Program-made: the position numbers and the translations under genes
Shown: positions 51,633-61,251 of the stretch, piece by piece
How the letters are laid out: each line of letters begins with the position of its first letter
How positions within the stretch are numbered: the first letter of the stretch is position 1
Origin: JANRLF01 sp033762815
Lineage (GTDB): Bacteria > Bacteroidota > Bacteroidia > Chitinophagales > CAIOSU01
Length of the DNA stretch: 64,000 nucleotides
Assembly: GCA_033762815.1 (NCBI GenBank)
Contig: JANRLF010000008.1
Span: forward strand, 186,001 to 250,000
Reading direction: 5' to 3'
Notes under the pieces: model-generated
Databases searched by the model: none
What the model was told of the DNA's origin: nothing
What the model saw: only the letters and a program-made list of their open reading frames with translations

Positions 51633-51722
51633 AGCTTGCAAAGTTAAGAAAAGCCAGTTAATGCCGCATCTGCCGCCATATGCGGGGAAAGCACTATTTT
51701 TAAACTTTATACTGATGAAACC

Positions 51723-52946
51723 ATGAAAAATCTACTATCCATACTTTTCATTGCGCTTGCCTTGCAGCTTGCCGCACAAGCCCCCCAAAGCTTTAGCTAC
51801 CAAGCGGTGGCCCGCGATGTAACAGGGCAACTATTGGTAAATCAAAATGTGGCTTTCCAAATTACCATTTTAAGTGGGAGCGCCAGTGGTACGGTGAAAT
51901 ATGCCGAAACGCATTTTGCAACTACCGATGACCACGGCTTGGTTCACTTACAGATTGGCGAGGGCAATACGGTATTGGGCAGCATGGCCAATATTGCTTG
52001 GGGAAGCGACCTTCATTTTTTAAGGGTGGAAGTAGACGTAACAGGCGGTAGCACCTTTATTCCAGTAAGTACGACCCAACTGCTTTCCGTACCCTATGCC
52101 CTTTATGCTGATAAAGCGGGCAGTGTGGATGAAGTGGATGGCGATAGTACCAATGAACTGCAGGTACTTAGCAAGAGTGGCAATAATTTGGTGCTTTCCC
52201 GCAATGGCGGCACGGTGTCCCTGAACGATGAAGACCCCACCAATGAGTTGCAAACCCTTAGCAAAAATGGCACTACCGTTAGCCTTAGCAATGGTGGCTC
52301 ATTCGTTTTGGGAGATGACAACAGCAGCAACGAATTGCAGACTATCAGCAAGAATGGCAACACGGTTACGCTTTCCAATAACGGGGGCAGTTTTGTTTTA
52401 AACGATGATGACGATACTAATGAACTGCAAAGTATTAGCCGAAATGGAGATACCTTGATATTGTCGCAGTTTGGGGGCAATGTATTCATTGGCGATGCCG
52501 ATGCCGACCCTAGCAATGAATTGCAGACATTGAGCAAAAATGGTACTACTTTGAGCCTGACGGGCGGAGGTAACATAACCCTTGGCGATGAAAGCCCCAA
52601 TAATGAATTGCAGACGATTAGCAAAACTGGAGTGGTAGCAACCTTGTCGCAAGGGGGTGGTAGCTTTATTTCGCCTGATACTTTGGGGCTCAATTATATC
52701 ATTTGCGTCAATAGCACCTATTACCCTAACATTACGGGCAATAATACAGAAGGGGCGTTTTTGGGCGAAATCAAACTGTTTGCCGGCAATTATGCGCCTG
52801 ATGGCTGGATGCTGTGCCAGGGGCAAACCATGCAAATAAGCACCAATACTGGACTTTTTGCAGTGCTAGGTACCCGTTATGGAGGTGATGGGCTGACCAC
52901 TTTTGCCTTGCCCGATTTACGGTCGAGAGTACCTATCCAGCGCTAG
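51723..52946 (+). CDS. Secreted repeat protein with NELQ repeats and C-terminal tail-collar domain, ends early
   Basis: A 407-residue exported protein (signal MKNLLSILFIALALQLAAQA). Residues about 25-135 form a beta-rich domain found at the start of many Bacteroidota tail-fibre-like surface proteins (SFSYQAVARDVTGQLLVNQN; VPYALYADKAGSV). From about 138 to 310 come six units of about 25-28 residues built on TNELQTLSKNGTTVSLS-NGG. The last 60 residues match a phage tail-collar domain (GEIKLFAGNYAPDGWMLCQG; TTFALPDLRSRVPI) and stop immediately after RVPI, where relatives of this domain usually continue for tens of residues. The 3' end overlaps the next, convergent gene by 14 bases. Function unknown. 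Confidence 0.75.
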   Translation: MKNLLSILFIALALQLAAQAPQSFSYQAVARDVTGQLLVNQNVAFQITILSGSASGTVKYAETHFATTDDHGLVHLQIGEGNTVLGSMANIAWGSDLHFLRVEVDVTGGSTFIPVSTTQLLSVPYALYADKAGSVDEVDGDSTNELQVLSKSGNNLVLSRNGGTVSLNDEDPTNELQTLSKNGTTVSLSNGGSFVLGDDNSSNELQTISKNGNTVTLSNNGGSFVLNDDDDTNELQSISRNGDTLILSQFGGNVFIGDADADPSNELQTLSKNGTTLSLTGGGNITLGDESPNNELQTISKTGVVATLSQGGGSFISPDTLGLNYIICVNSTYYPNITGNNTEGAFLGEIKLFAGNYAPDGWMLCQGQTMQISTNTGLFAVLGTRYGGDGLTTFALPDLRSRVPIQR

Positions 52947-54172
52947 CTTTGTTGGCAATGGCATGTGCGGCAATCCAAGCAGTGGTCCAGGCAGCCTGAA
53001 AATTGAAACCGCCCGTAACGCCATCAATATCCAGCACTTCGCCAGCAAAGTAAAGGTTGGGCACCTTCTTGCTTTCCATGGTGCGGAAATCCACTTCCGA
53101 AAGCTCAATGCCTCCTGCGGTCACGAATTCTTCCTTAAAGGTGGTTTTGCCATTGGCCATGAAACTGCTGCGTACCAGTTGACTGATTAAGCGGTTCATC
53201 TGTTTGTTGGGTAAGTCGGCCCAGCGAATGGTTTCTGCAATTTCGGCTTGTTGGCAAAAATACTCCCACAGCCGACGGGGCAATTCATATAATGGTCGTT
53301 TGGCCACAAATGATGCGGATAAAGCCCGCCGCTGCTGTTCCATATCCGCACGCAGGGTTTCTTCGTTGAAGTCGGGCACCCAATTGACCAATACTTCATA
53401 GTGGTAGTCCATGTCAAACAAGGTTCTAGCTTCCCATGCCGAAGTTTTCAGCACTGCGGGGCCGCTTAGGCCCCAATGGGTAATCAACAAAGGGCCAATT
53501 TGCTTCGCCTTACTTTTGGCAATGGTAACGGCCACATTTGGGGCAACCACGCCCATTAATTTGGTGATAGGGTGGCCGGGCAGATTGAAGGTAAAAAGCG
53601 AAGGTACTGGCTCAACGATGCTATGACCTGTTGATGCTAAGAATTGATAAGCCGATGATTTGGCATGCCCACCGCAGGCTATCAATAATACATCGGCCTT
53701 TGATTGTTCTTTTTCATTCATCGTGAGTGTAAACCCAGTTCCTGATGATTGAATATCAGTCACCTCAGCCTTTGTCAAAATATTGACTTTGTATTTCGCT
53801 GCTTCATCCAAAAAACAATTGATAATGGTTTGGGAGTCATTGCTAAACGGGAACATGCGCCCATCTTCCTCGGTTTTGAGGGGAATGCCTCTTTCTTCGA
53901 ACCAAGCAATCGTATCCGTAGCGCTAAAAGAATTGAAAGCCGAGCGCAATGCCTTTCCACCACGGGCATAGTATTTTACCAATTCGCTATTGTCAAAGCA
54001 GGCATGGGTTACGTTGCAACGCCCACCGCCAGATACTTTGACCTTAGAGAGCAGCTTAGTGGTTTTTCTCCAAGACAGTTACCTGGGCTGTGGGCAACAA
54101 CCTTGCTGTATTGATGGCTGCAAAAAAACCGGCCGCACCACCGCCTATTACCAATATGCGTTTAGAACCCAC
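52933..54172 (-). pseudogene. BaiN/HI0933-like flavoprotein with a frameshift near its start
   Basis: A flavoprotein of the HI0933/BaiN type (NAD(P)/FAD-dependent oxidoreductase), about 412 residues if intact. The frame begins at GTG 54172 with KRILVIGGGAAGFFAAINTA and VTVLEKN, then hits TAA at 54058. In the next frame the family sequence continues at once with TKLLSKVKVSGGGRCNVTHA and runs to the stop at 52933 (GKALRSAFNSF, ACGGHAKSS, THWGLSGPAVLKTSA, YFAGEVLDIDGVTGGFNFQ). One extra base between 54058 and 54063, in a run after AAAAAC, explains the break. The rest is intact, so recent inactivation, programmed frameshifting or a base error are all possible. Confidence 0.85.
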
Positions 54173-54261
54173 TTGGCAAAGTTATTAAAATGAAAATCTG
54201 ACAGACCAATTATAAGAACTTAGGATTATCAAAATAGGTTAACTTAGTGAAAAGTCTTTTG

Positions 54262-54507
54262 ATGACTATCGAGCAAATTAGAAAAGAGCTGGCTAGCTAT
54301 ATAAAACATGCCGACGAGGAAAAGGTAAAGGCAATATACACTCTACTGTCAACTGATATGCATCCAAAGATTTACGAAATAGATGATGACTTTGCCAATG
54401 AGTTGGAAGAGCGAAAAATAGCATATCAATCAGGTAGTGCTAAGACTTATTCTTGGGAAGCTACTAAAGCAGCCGCAGTAAAAAGTTTTAAAGAAAAACA
54501 TCAATAA
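54262..54507 (+). CDS. Antitoxin of a ParE-type toxin-antitoxin pair
   Basis: An 81-residue acidic helical protein (MTIEQIRKELASYIKHADEE) with start ATG 54262 (an upstream GTG at 54247 is possible). The last third, SWEATKAAAVKSFKEK, is the type of C-terminal tail that wraps around RelE/ParE toxins. The toxin gene starts 2 bases after its stop, which fits an antitoxin-first type II operon. There is no DNA-binding domain that I can name; it is similar to addiction-module components with a helical toxin-binding motif. Confidence 0.7.
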   Translation: MTIEQIRKELASYIKHADEEKVKAIYTLLSTDMHPKIYEIDDDFANELEERKIAYQSGSAKTYSWEATKAAAVKSFKEKHQ

Positions 54508-54509
54508 AA

Positions 54510-54812
54510 TTGCTGCTTGAAATACATGAATTAGCTTATCAAGAGTATATTGATTCTTATGTTTGGTATGAAGAACAACAGGCTGGACTAGGGGCGCTCT
54601 TCCAATCAGAAATTCAAAAAATTTTAGAGTCAGTTGGGCAAACCCCAAATCAATTCCCTAAAATCCATAAGAATTATAGACAGGCGGTTTGTAAGAAGTT
54701 TCCATTTGTAATAGTTTTTGAGATATACCCCAGGAAAAAAATAATTCATATAGCTGCCATTAGACACATGAAGCGGAAAGTGTCAGGCAAATTCAAAAGG
54801 AGGAATCGCTGA
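54510..54812 (+). CDS. ParE/RelE-superfamily toxin
   Basis: A 100-residue basic toxin-like protein. The family pattern is visible: LAYQEYIDSYVWYEEQQAGL, GALFQSEIQKILESV, QFPKIHKNYRQAVCKKFPFV and IIHIAAIRHMKR. It begins at TTG 54510 because no ATG fits in frame. ParE toxins poison DNA gyrase while RelE cleaves mRNA at the ribosome; this sequence is closer in layout to ParE (the YPKI-RRAV-KKFPF pattern). Neutralised by the preceding gene product. Confidence 0.82.
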   Translation: MLLEIHELAYQEYIDSYVWYEEQQAGLGALFQSEIQKILESVGQTPNQFPKIHKNYRQAVCKKFPFVIVFEIYPRKKIIHIAAIRHMKRKVSGKFKRRNR

Positions 54813-54890
54813 TTCTGCCTATGAACAGTTGCATTCTATGTTACTTTAGCATTATAGCTTAATTTTGAACAGTTAACCTTATCCCTACCT

Positions 54891-56273
54891 ATGCGCATTT
54901 GGAAATCGATATTACTATTCATCTCCGTTTTTGGCTTATTGCCTGTACAAGCCCAAACGGGCAAGAGTTCTTTATTATGGGAAATTAGCGGCAATGGCTT
55001 AAAACAGCCTTCGTACCTGTACGGCACCATCCATATTCAAGACAAGCGGGTTTTTGAGTTTAACGATTCGGTGCTGCCCAAACTTATCAAGGCAGATGCC
55101 TTTGCAATGGAGCTAACCCTTGACGACGAGAACAAGGCCAAACTGATGAGCTCTATTATGCTGCCCGAAGGGAAGGAATTAAGGGATTTCTTTAGCAAGA
55201 AAGATTATGAAAAGCTCAGTGTTTTTGTAAAAGGCCTTGGCTATGACATTAACATGTTCACCAAAATGAAGCCATTTGCCCTTATCAGCCTTATCCTTCA
55301 GGCCAAAATGCAAAAGGACATGCCCGAATCGGTAGATGGTTATCTATATTCATCAGCAGGTAACTTGGGCAAAAAGCGTTTGAGTATTGAAACGGTAGAG
55401 GAGCAAATCAGTGCCATTGAAAGTGTTACCATGAAGCAGCTAATGGAAATGGTGAACGACCCTGACAAATCGGACAAGCAATTTCAGGAGATGGTGGAAG
55501 CCTATGCCAAAAATGATCTAGAAAAGATTATGCTTTTGGTAAATGAAGAATCAAAGGAAGATAAGGATTTTTCCAAAAAGCTGTTGGAAGAACGCAACGT
55601 GCGTATGGCTGACCGTATTTCAAATATGGCAAAAGAGCAATCCACCTTTGCGGCTGTCGGTGCTGCCCATTTGCCAGGTACCACCGGTGTAATAGAATTG
55701 CTCAGAAAGAAAGGGTATAGCGTAAAACCAATTATTGCCCAGCATACGCCCGGCAATGATAAAGTACTGGAAGCATATTCTAAACCAAGTGGGCAGGTAG
55801 CCGACTCTTCCAGTGCAAAGTATGCCCTGGAAACAGAATGGTTTACCATCAATTTCCCAGCAGAACCAAAGAAAACCGTCCAGGAGGCACAAGTAGAGGG
55901 TGCTGCCAGCCAGCAGATAACTACCTATATGCTTCAGTCGGCAGATGGGCAAAATTTGGCTTATGCGGTATCTTATATCGATATGGAGAAACCCATAGCG
56001 GATAAGCAGGCGGCTGATGTTTTCTTTGAGAACAGTACCAAGAAAGTGAGTGAAAAAATCCCAGGGGCCAAACTCCTCTCTTCAACTGATCTTAAGTTGG
56101 GCAATGATTTCGGCAAAGAGATGGTTTTCGATTTTATGGGCGGTCAAGCTATTATCAAAATGCGGAATTATATACATGGCAACAGGGTCTATACCTTGCA
56201 ATGTATCAGCATGGCCAGTAATGATAACAATCAAGCCATGAAAGATTATTTTGCCTCTTTTCGAATCAAGTAA
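54891..56273 (+). CDS. TraB/GumN family protein
   Basis: A 460-residue exported protein (signal MRIWKSILLFISVFGLLPVQ then AQ). The TraB/GumN domain covers about 22-295: LLWEISGNGLKQPSYLYGTI with the GTIH motif (His), DAFAMELTLDDENK, and AAVGAAHLPGTTGVIELLRK with GAAHLPG. The catalytic-type motifs (GTIH, GxxHLPG) suggest the metallopeptidase-like fold ascribed to TraB proteins. About 150 residues at the C-terminus (FTINFPAEPKKTVQEA, NDFGKEMVFDFMGG) form an extra domain of unknown role. It lies 7 bases before the ABC permease gene. Function unknown. Confidence 0.85.
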   Translation: MRIWKSILLFISVFGLLPVQAQTGKSSLLWEISGNGLKQPSYLYGTIHIQDKRVFEFNDSVLPKLIKADAFAMELTLDDENKAKLMSSIMLPEGKELRDFFSKKDYEKLSVFVKGLGYDINMFTKMKPFALISLILQAKMQKDMPESVDGYLYSSAGNLGKKRLSIETVEEQISAIESVTMKQLMEMVNDPDKSDKQFQEMVEAYAKNDLEKIMLLVNEESKEDKDFSKKLLEERNVRMADRISNMAKEQSTFAAVGAAHLPGTTGVIELLRKKGYSVKPIIAQHTPGNDKVLEAYSKPSGQVADSSSAKYALETEWFTINFPAEPKKTVQEAQVEGAASQQITTYMLQSADGQNLAYAVSYIDMEKPIADKQAADVFFENSTKKVSEKIPGAKLLSSTDLKLGNDFGKEMVFDFMGGQAIIKMRNYIHGNRVYTLQCISMASNDNNQAMKDYFASFRIK

Positions 56274-56279
56274 AGGCCG

Positions 56280-57515
56280 GTGCCATTGAATTACAATAGG
56301 CGCAATGCCCCATTTCGAAGGTCATTGAGGCGGCTGCTGAAGAACCGTTCGGCAGTGGTGGGTTTAATTGTCATCAGTGTTGCTGTTATTTTGGCTTTTT
56401 TGGGCTATTCCATTACACCCGATGCCAGCCCTAGTGCCAATGAGCAAACCTTGCAAATCAACCACCGTCCGCCAGGCTTCAAGGCTATTATGCTGAAAGT
56501 GAGGAAGAATAGGGAGGTAGCCAGCCATTCTTTCTTTTACAGAATGCTGTATGGCCAAGATAATCCTTATGAACTGGTGCCCATCGTTAGCTATTCCATT
56601 GAAGGGGCTAATTTAATTTATCACGAGCTATCCACCAGCACCCCTCAAGGCATCAAAAAATCAATACCGCTAGCAGAAGTTGCTTACGCCATTTCGCCTG
56701 ATAAGCCCGAAATCAAGGTGCAAAACGAGGAGGTCAGTTTTTATGATTTAAGCAATAAGTATCAAACGGTGCAGCTTTCGGTATTGAGGGAGCAAGTAGC
56801 AGCACACAACATTGAAGACCGAACATTCCTGCTGGGGACAGACCTTTATGGCAGGGATATTTTGAGCAGATTGATTATCGGTATACGGGTTAGCCTTTCG
56901 GTAGGTTTGGTAGCAGTTATCATTTCAATGGGCATCGGTATTCTGCTAGGGGCTATAGCTGGCTATTTCAGAGGTTGGGTAGACGATATCATTATGTGGC
57001 TGATTAATGTGGTATGGTCAATTCCCACCATTCTGTTGGTTTTCGCCATGACCATGGCATTTGATGCACAAGACCGTAGCATGTGGCAGTTGTTTATCGC
57101 AATTGGTATTACCATGTGGGTTGATGCGGCACGTATTGTCCGTGGGCAAGTGATGAGCACTCGGGAGGTGCAGTTTGTAGAAGCAGCGCGCAGCCTTGGG
57201 TATTCACATACCCGAACCATGTTTATCCATATTTTACCAAATATTACCGGCCCATTAATTGTAGTGGCCGCAGCCAACTTTGCATCAGCTATTCTAATAG
57301 AGGCGGGCCTAAGCTTTTTGGGCATTGGGGTGGACCCTACTACGCCATCTTGGGGCAGGATGCTAAGTGAAAATTACGGCTATATTATCAGTGCCAATGT
57401 ATTCTTGGCCTTGGTACCAGGTATTGCTATCATGCTCATGGTTTTGGCGTTCAACTTGTTGGGAAATGGCTTGAGGGACGCAATGGACGTGAAAACAAGT
57501 TTACAGGGGAAATAG
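56280..57515 (+). CDS. ABC transporter permease, OppC/DppC type
   Basis: A 411-residue inner-membrane permease for peptides or nickel-like substrates. An N-terminal OppC domain with TM at about 25-44 is followed by an unusually long non-membrane region (about 45-195), then the FtsX-like five-TM permease domain: LIIGIRVSLSVGLVAVIISM, the EAA motif EAARSLGYSHTRTMF (about 300-314) and GLSFLGIGVDPTTPSWGRML. Start GTG 56280. No ATP-binding or substrate-binding gene is adjacent, so its partners must be elsewhere. The neighbouring TraB-type gene is 7 bases upstream. Confidence 0.88.
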   Translation: MPLNYNRRNAPFRRSLRRLLKNRSAVVGLIVISVAVILAFLGYSITPDASPSANEQTLQINHRPPGFKAIMLKVRKNREVASHSFFYRMLYGQDNPYELVPIVSYSIEGANLIYHELSTSTPQGIKKSIPLAEVAYAISPDKPEIKVQNEEVSFYDLSNKYQTVQLSVLREQVAAHNIEDRTFLLGTDLYGRDILSRLIIGIRVSLSVGLVAVIISMGIGILLGAIAGYFRGWVDDIIMWLINVVWSIPTILLVFAMTMAFDAQDRSMWQLFIAIGITMWVDAARIVRGQVMSTREVQFVEAARSLGYSHTRTMFIHILPNITGPLIVVAAANFASAILIEAGLSFLGIGVDPTTPSWGRMLSENYGYIISANVFLALVPGIAIMLMVLAFNLLGNGLRDAMDVKTSLQGK

Positions 57516-57547
57516 AAAAAATAGTATTAGATTAGGGGATAAGAGTT

Positions 57548-58795
57548 ATGAAGCAATATTATCCTGAGCAAGTTTCAGAGGATAAATTGGCCCATTTAGA
57601 AAGGCTTTTGACTGTTAAACAATTGCAGATTAATTCCTTATTGGAAGTATCCCAAGCCATTAACAACAATTTTTCGACTTCCGCTTTATTCAGAATTTAC
57701 GAATTTATCCTGCGTGCCCAAATGGGCATACAGCGTTTGTTGGTTTTCATAAAAAACGATCGTTGGGACTGTGTCTGTAACTCGGGTATTACGGACATGT
57801 ATAAGCAGATATCGGTTGACATTGACCTTATACAATTTCGCAATATCGCCACCCTTACCAATACCAGAAATGAAAAGCTTAGGGAGTTTGATGTTATTAT
57901 CCCTGTTTATCATAAGGATATTCCTTTAGCATACGTGCTGATTGGCGATTTGAAAACAGACGATAACGACTCGGTTGAAGAAAAGCTGAAATTCATCCAA
58001 ACCATTACCAATATTGTGATAGTGGCTGTGGAGAACAAAAAGTTGTTCAATAGCCAGATACAACAGGAAGTAATGCGCAAGGAGTTGGAGTTTGCTGCCA
58101 AGATGCAGTCAATGCTAATCCCCAGTGACTTACCGAACAACAGTAAAGTAGAAATGGCTTCCGTATATCTACCTCATCACGATATTGGGGGCGACTACTA
58201 TGATTGCATAGAGCTATCGGAGACCGAATTGGCATTCTGTATCGGCGATATATCGGGCAAGGGTATTGCCGCGGCCCTTTTAATGGCCAACTTTCAGGCA
58301 AACCTTCGTACGGAAATCGTGAAGCAATCTGATTTGGCGGAGTTTATTCAACTGCTTAACGTGAAGGTTAACCAAATTACAAAGGGTGAAAAGTTCATTA
58401 CCCTTTTCCTTGGCGTGTATAATTATGAAACACGGGTTTTGCGATATGTCAATGCAGGCCATAATCCGCCACTGCTAGTGCAGGGCAACCAAATTATAGA
58501 ATTGGATAAAGGCTGTACGTTATTGGGCATGTTTGAGCAGTTGCCCGCCATTAAAATTGGTGAGGTCACTTTGGCGAACAATTCGGTTTTGATCAATTAT
58601 ACTGATGGGCTGATTGATTTTGAAAATGCCAACGACGAATTTTTCAGCCTTGATAGGTTGGAATCTTTCTTAAGTTCCAACTATCATTTAGGGATGGCAG
58701 AGTTTAACAAAAAGTTGTTGGATTATGTATCTGACTTCAAAGGTGAGGCATTGTTTATTGATGATATCACCATCCTGAGTTGTAGGTTCCTATAG
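57548..58795 (+). CDS. GAF plus SpoIIE/PP2C phosphatase (RsbU-like)
   Basis: A 415-residue cytoplasmic signalling phosphatase. The first 170 residues contain a GAF-like domain (RIYEFILRAQMGIQRLLVFI, DVIIPVYHKDIPLAYVLIGD) and a helical linker. The SpoIIE/PP2C domain occupies about 190-415 with metal residues in IGGDYYDC and CIGDISGKGIAAALL, GHNPPLLV, INYTDGLID and DDITILSCRF. Such proteins dephosphorylate anti-anti-sigma factors in partner-switching. No STAS or anti-sigma gene is adjacent. The convergent ligase gene overlaps its end by 6 bases. Confidence 0.93.
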   Translation: MKQYYPEQVSEDKLAHLERLLTVKQLQINSLLEVSQAINNNFSTSALFRIYEFILRAQMGIQRLLVFIKNDRWDCVCNSGITDMYKQISVDIDLIQFRNIATLTNTRNEKLREFDVIIPVYHKDIPLAYVLIGDLKTDDNDSVEEKLKFIQTITNIVIVAVENKKLFNSQIQQEVMRKELEFAAKMQSMLIPSDLPNNSKVEMASVYLPHHDIGGDYYDCIELSETELAFCIGDISGKGIAAALLMANFQANLRTEIVKQSDLAEFIQLLNVKVNQITKGEKFITLFLGVYNYETRVLRYVNAGHNPPLLVQGNQIIELDKGCTLLGMFEQLPAIKIGEVTLANNSVLINYTDGLIDFENANDEFFSLDRLESFLSSNYHLGMAEFNKKLLDYVSDFKGEALFIDDITILSCRFL

Positions 58796-60253
58796 ATTCT
58801 TAGTCTCCAGTTCTACCTTTTTCTCTTTTACCGAAAAATTGCCTACCAAAAGATTAACCAACAGGGCGACATTCATGAAGAAGAGCCCTCCGGTTTTGTC
58901 CACCTCTACCAAATCGCTCAACATCAGATTGGTATAAATGATTACCATGGATAGCATTACCGTCAATATTATTTGGCGCTTCTGTTTGTCTTTTTCAGCC
59001 AAGTAGCCCTTTTCCCCATAATGGAATATGGCCAAGGTTAAGCCTAAGAATAGCAGTAAACCCACAATGCCCTGTTCTACCAATGTAAGTAAGAAGTAGT
59101 TGTGCACCGTCGACCGTTCTTCATTATCGCTGGTGTAGGTTTGAAAATCGCTCACGGTATAACGCTGATAATAAGGATAGAAATTGCCAGTGCCAAAGCC
59201 AGTAATGGGCCTATCCTGTATCATATGGAAAGCAGATACCCAACGGTAAACACGCTCCATACTTGATACGTCCTGCAATTCGATAGTGGCTGTAAGGTGG
59301 TCGGCAAAGTTCTTATGGTGGATGGTTTTGGAATAATCCGGAGCTAACTGCAAATAATTATTATTAATGCTTAAATAGGCCACTGCCCCTATAAGCACCG
59401 CTACCCCAATACGAAACCCCCATGCCAATAAGCGATAATTGATAACCACATATGCCACGCCTGCTAAAAACAAGGCTAAAAAACAAGCCCGGGTATAGGA
59501 AAAATAGATGCCTACTAGATAAAGCACCTTTGCAAATTGGATGATTCTGCGTTTGAAAGAGCCTTTTTTATACCAAGTAGCCGCTAGAAAAATGAAGGGA
59601 TAAAATATGGTAATCATGGCCGCATAGTTCACATGGTTGCGGAAGAACGGGAACATGGGTTCATTTACGAATTCAAAATCGAAGCCGTAAGTAGCGAAAC
59701 GCACCAAAGTTTGAATTACCAGTAGGGAGAGGGGAATAAAAATTAGCCAAAAGAATTTCTTCAAATGGTCGACATTATTCAAAATTAAGCCCCCTACAAA
59801 TACAAAAGTGACAATGTACCAGGTTTTGGCCAATACAAATTTGAGCGATACGATCGTATTTTCCGCGTGCATGATGATGAATGCCATCCACGCCAAGTGC
59901 ACTAGCAAGGTAACAATGATGGGATGCTTTAAAAAAGGGTAAGGTATTAGATTGGGCCTGGCAGCAATAAGCAAGAAGAATGCAAACATTAAGGCCACAA
60001 TCAAGGGCTCGGTAGGCAAATCAGTGCCTAAGGACCCTATTTGTATTTCAACCGAAAGCGGTAAAAGGAAAATCAACAAAAAGAAAATCTTCTTAAAGTC
60101 GATAAAGGTGATGTAAGCGAAAAGAATGAGGAAAGGAACTACCAGTAAAAGGAATTCCCTAAGTACCACTGCCGCCATCATGGCGATGATGCTTATGATG
60201 GCAAAGCCGGCAAAATACCAAAGTTGGTACTTCTCAATTGACCGATTGAGCAT
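58790..60253 (-). CDS. O-antigen ligase/polymerase family membrane protein
   Basis: A 487-residue protein with about eleven hydrophobic segments. The family pattern of a large periplasmic loop between two TM groups (about 290-375: VYRWVSAFHMIQDRPITGFG) is present, and TVHNYFLLTLVEQGIVGLLL carries the conserved histidine of WaaL/Wzy-like enzymes. It would join or polymerise polysaccharide repeat units at the outer face of the inner membrane. It overlaps the chain-length gene by 20 bases, indicating an operon. Ligase versus polymerase cannot be decided from sequence. Confidence 0.85.
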   Translation of the reverse strand: MLNRSIEKYQLWYFAGFAIISIIAMMAAVVLREFLLLVVPFLILFAYITFIDFKKIFFLLIFLLPLSVEIQIGSLGTDLPTEPLIVALMFAFFLLIAARPNLIPYPFLKHPIIVTLLVHLAWMAFIIMHAENTIVSLKFVLAKTWYIVTFVFVGGLILNNVDHLKKFFWLIFIPLSLLVIQTLVRFATYGFDFEFVNEPMFPFFRNHVNYAAMITIFYPFIFLAATWYKKGSFKRRIIQFAKVLYLVGIYFSYTRACFLALFLAGVAYVVINYRLLAWGFRIGVAVLIGAVAYLSINNNYLQLAPDYSKTIHHKNFADHLTATIELQDVSSMERVYRWVSAFHMIQDRPITGFGTGNFYPYYQRYTVSDFQTYTSDNEERSTVHNYFLLTLVEQGIVGLLLFLGLTLAIFHYGEKGYLAEKDKQKRQIILTVMLSMVIIYTNLMLSDLVEVDKTGGLFFMNVALLVNLLVGNFSVKEKKVELETKNL

Positions 60254-61202
60254 TCAGCTGCTTTTTGATGGCACTGGCTTGATCAATCAACAAAGCACCC
60301 ACAATAGCCAAAAACAAGGCTATAATGGCAGTGCTGGCTACTATTAATGAACGGAGCGGCCATGCTTTCTTTTCAGAAGGGAAGGCTTTCTCTACGATAT
60401 AAATGGTGGAAACCTGTTGTTTGCTAGAGGCATCGTGCTGGTCGTAGAGGGTAGAAATAGTGTTAAGGTCGATAAGGGCATTGTCCAAACGGCTTTTCAG
60501 CACTTTATAGTGAGCAACCATGGTGGGGTCGTTACCCGTTACTATGCCAGTTGATTTATCGGTTGCTGGGCTTACTTCTACAATGTTATAGGTCTTTCCA
60601 AGAAAGGCCACGGAGTCAGTAAGAGCATTTACTTCCGCAGTTTTCTCTTTAATTTTTTCTTGGAACACGGTTAGGATATTCTCCTTATTGCCTATAATCA
60701 TCTCCTTGTTGAGCTTATCAATCACTTCCACCATACCATTTACAACGGTTGCCGCCAATACTGGGTCGCGGTCCATAAAAGTAATTTCAATGGCACCAAA
60801 CTCTGTTTTTAGAATGCTCATATTGCTCAACAGCTTCTTTTTTGCTTTGTAGCGCCAAGCCTTTTTAGTTGTATCTATGTCGTAGTGGGCAGGTAAGTTA
60901 TAGTAATTAATAGCAAAATCGAGCAGTGGCGAGGAGTTGGCAATAGTGATAAACCGGTTTACATCGTTCTTGGTACCGAAGTATTCCATTTGGCTTTCAC
61001 CTCCTGATTGGCCAAATAGCGCCTGCCTATCATTGGCGGCGGGGTTGGATGGATAAAACACCGACTTCGATTCATAATAATTGGGAAGCAACAATACCAC
61101 CACTAAAGAAATGAGGGTTGCGACTCCTGTAAAAATAAAAATCGGTTTGCGCCATTTGATCAATACTTTAAGCGCATCAACCAGATTATAGGTTTGGTCC
61201 AT
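60234..61202 (-). CDS. Wzz-type chain length determinant protein
   Basis: A 322-residue inner-membrane protein with TM at about 23-43 and about 283-305 and a long helical periplasmic part, the arrangement of Wzz/polysaccharide co-polymerases. Start ATG 61202 (MDQTYNLVDALKVLIKWRKP); a longer frame needs TTG. It governs the length of surface polysaccharide together with the neighbouring ligase/polymerase. There is no tyrosine kinase domain (not a BY-kinase fusion). Confidence 0.85.
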   Translation of the reverse strand: MDQTYNLVDALKVLIKWRKPIFIFTGVATLISLVVVLLLPNYYESKSVFYPSNPAANDRQALFGQSGGESQMEYFGTKNDVNRFITIANSSPLLDFAINYYNLPAHYDIDTTKKAWRYKAKKKLLSNMSILKTEFGAIEITFMDRDPVLAATVVNGMVEVIDKLNKEMIIGNKENILTVFQEKIKEKTAEVNALTDSVAFLGKTYNIVEVSPATDKSTGIVTGNDPTMVAHYKVLKSRLDNALIDLNTISTLYDQHDASSKQQVSTIYIVEKAFPSEKKAWPLRSLIVASTAIIALFLAIVGALLIDQASAIKKQLNAQSVN

Positions 61203-61251
61203 TCTCGGAAAATTTGTGTGCAAAGGTAGGAAAATACAGACAATAAAGGTT

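Noticed and set aside
51096..51647. Plus-strand frame of 183 codons opposite pheS
   Set aside because: Antisense to a fully motif-supported pheS.
51723..52946. Prophage tail fibre region
   Set aside because: The tail-collar domain stands in a secreted protein with a signal peptide and no other phage gene is near.
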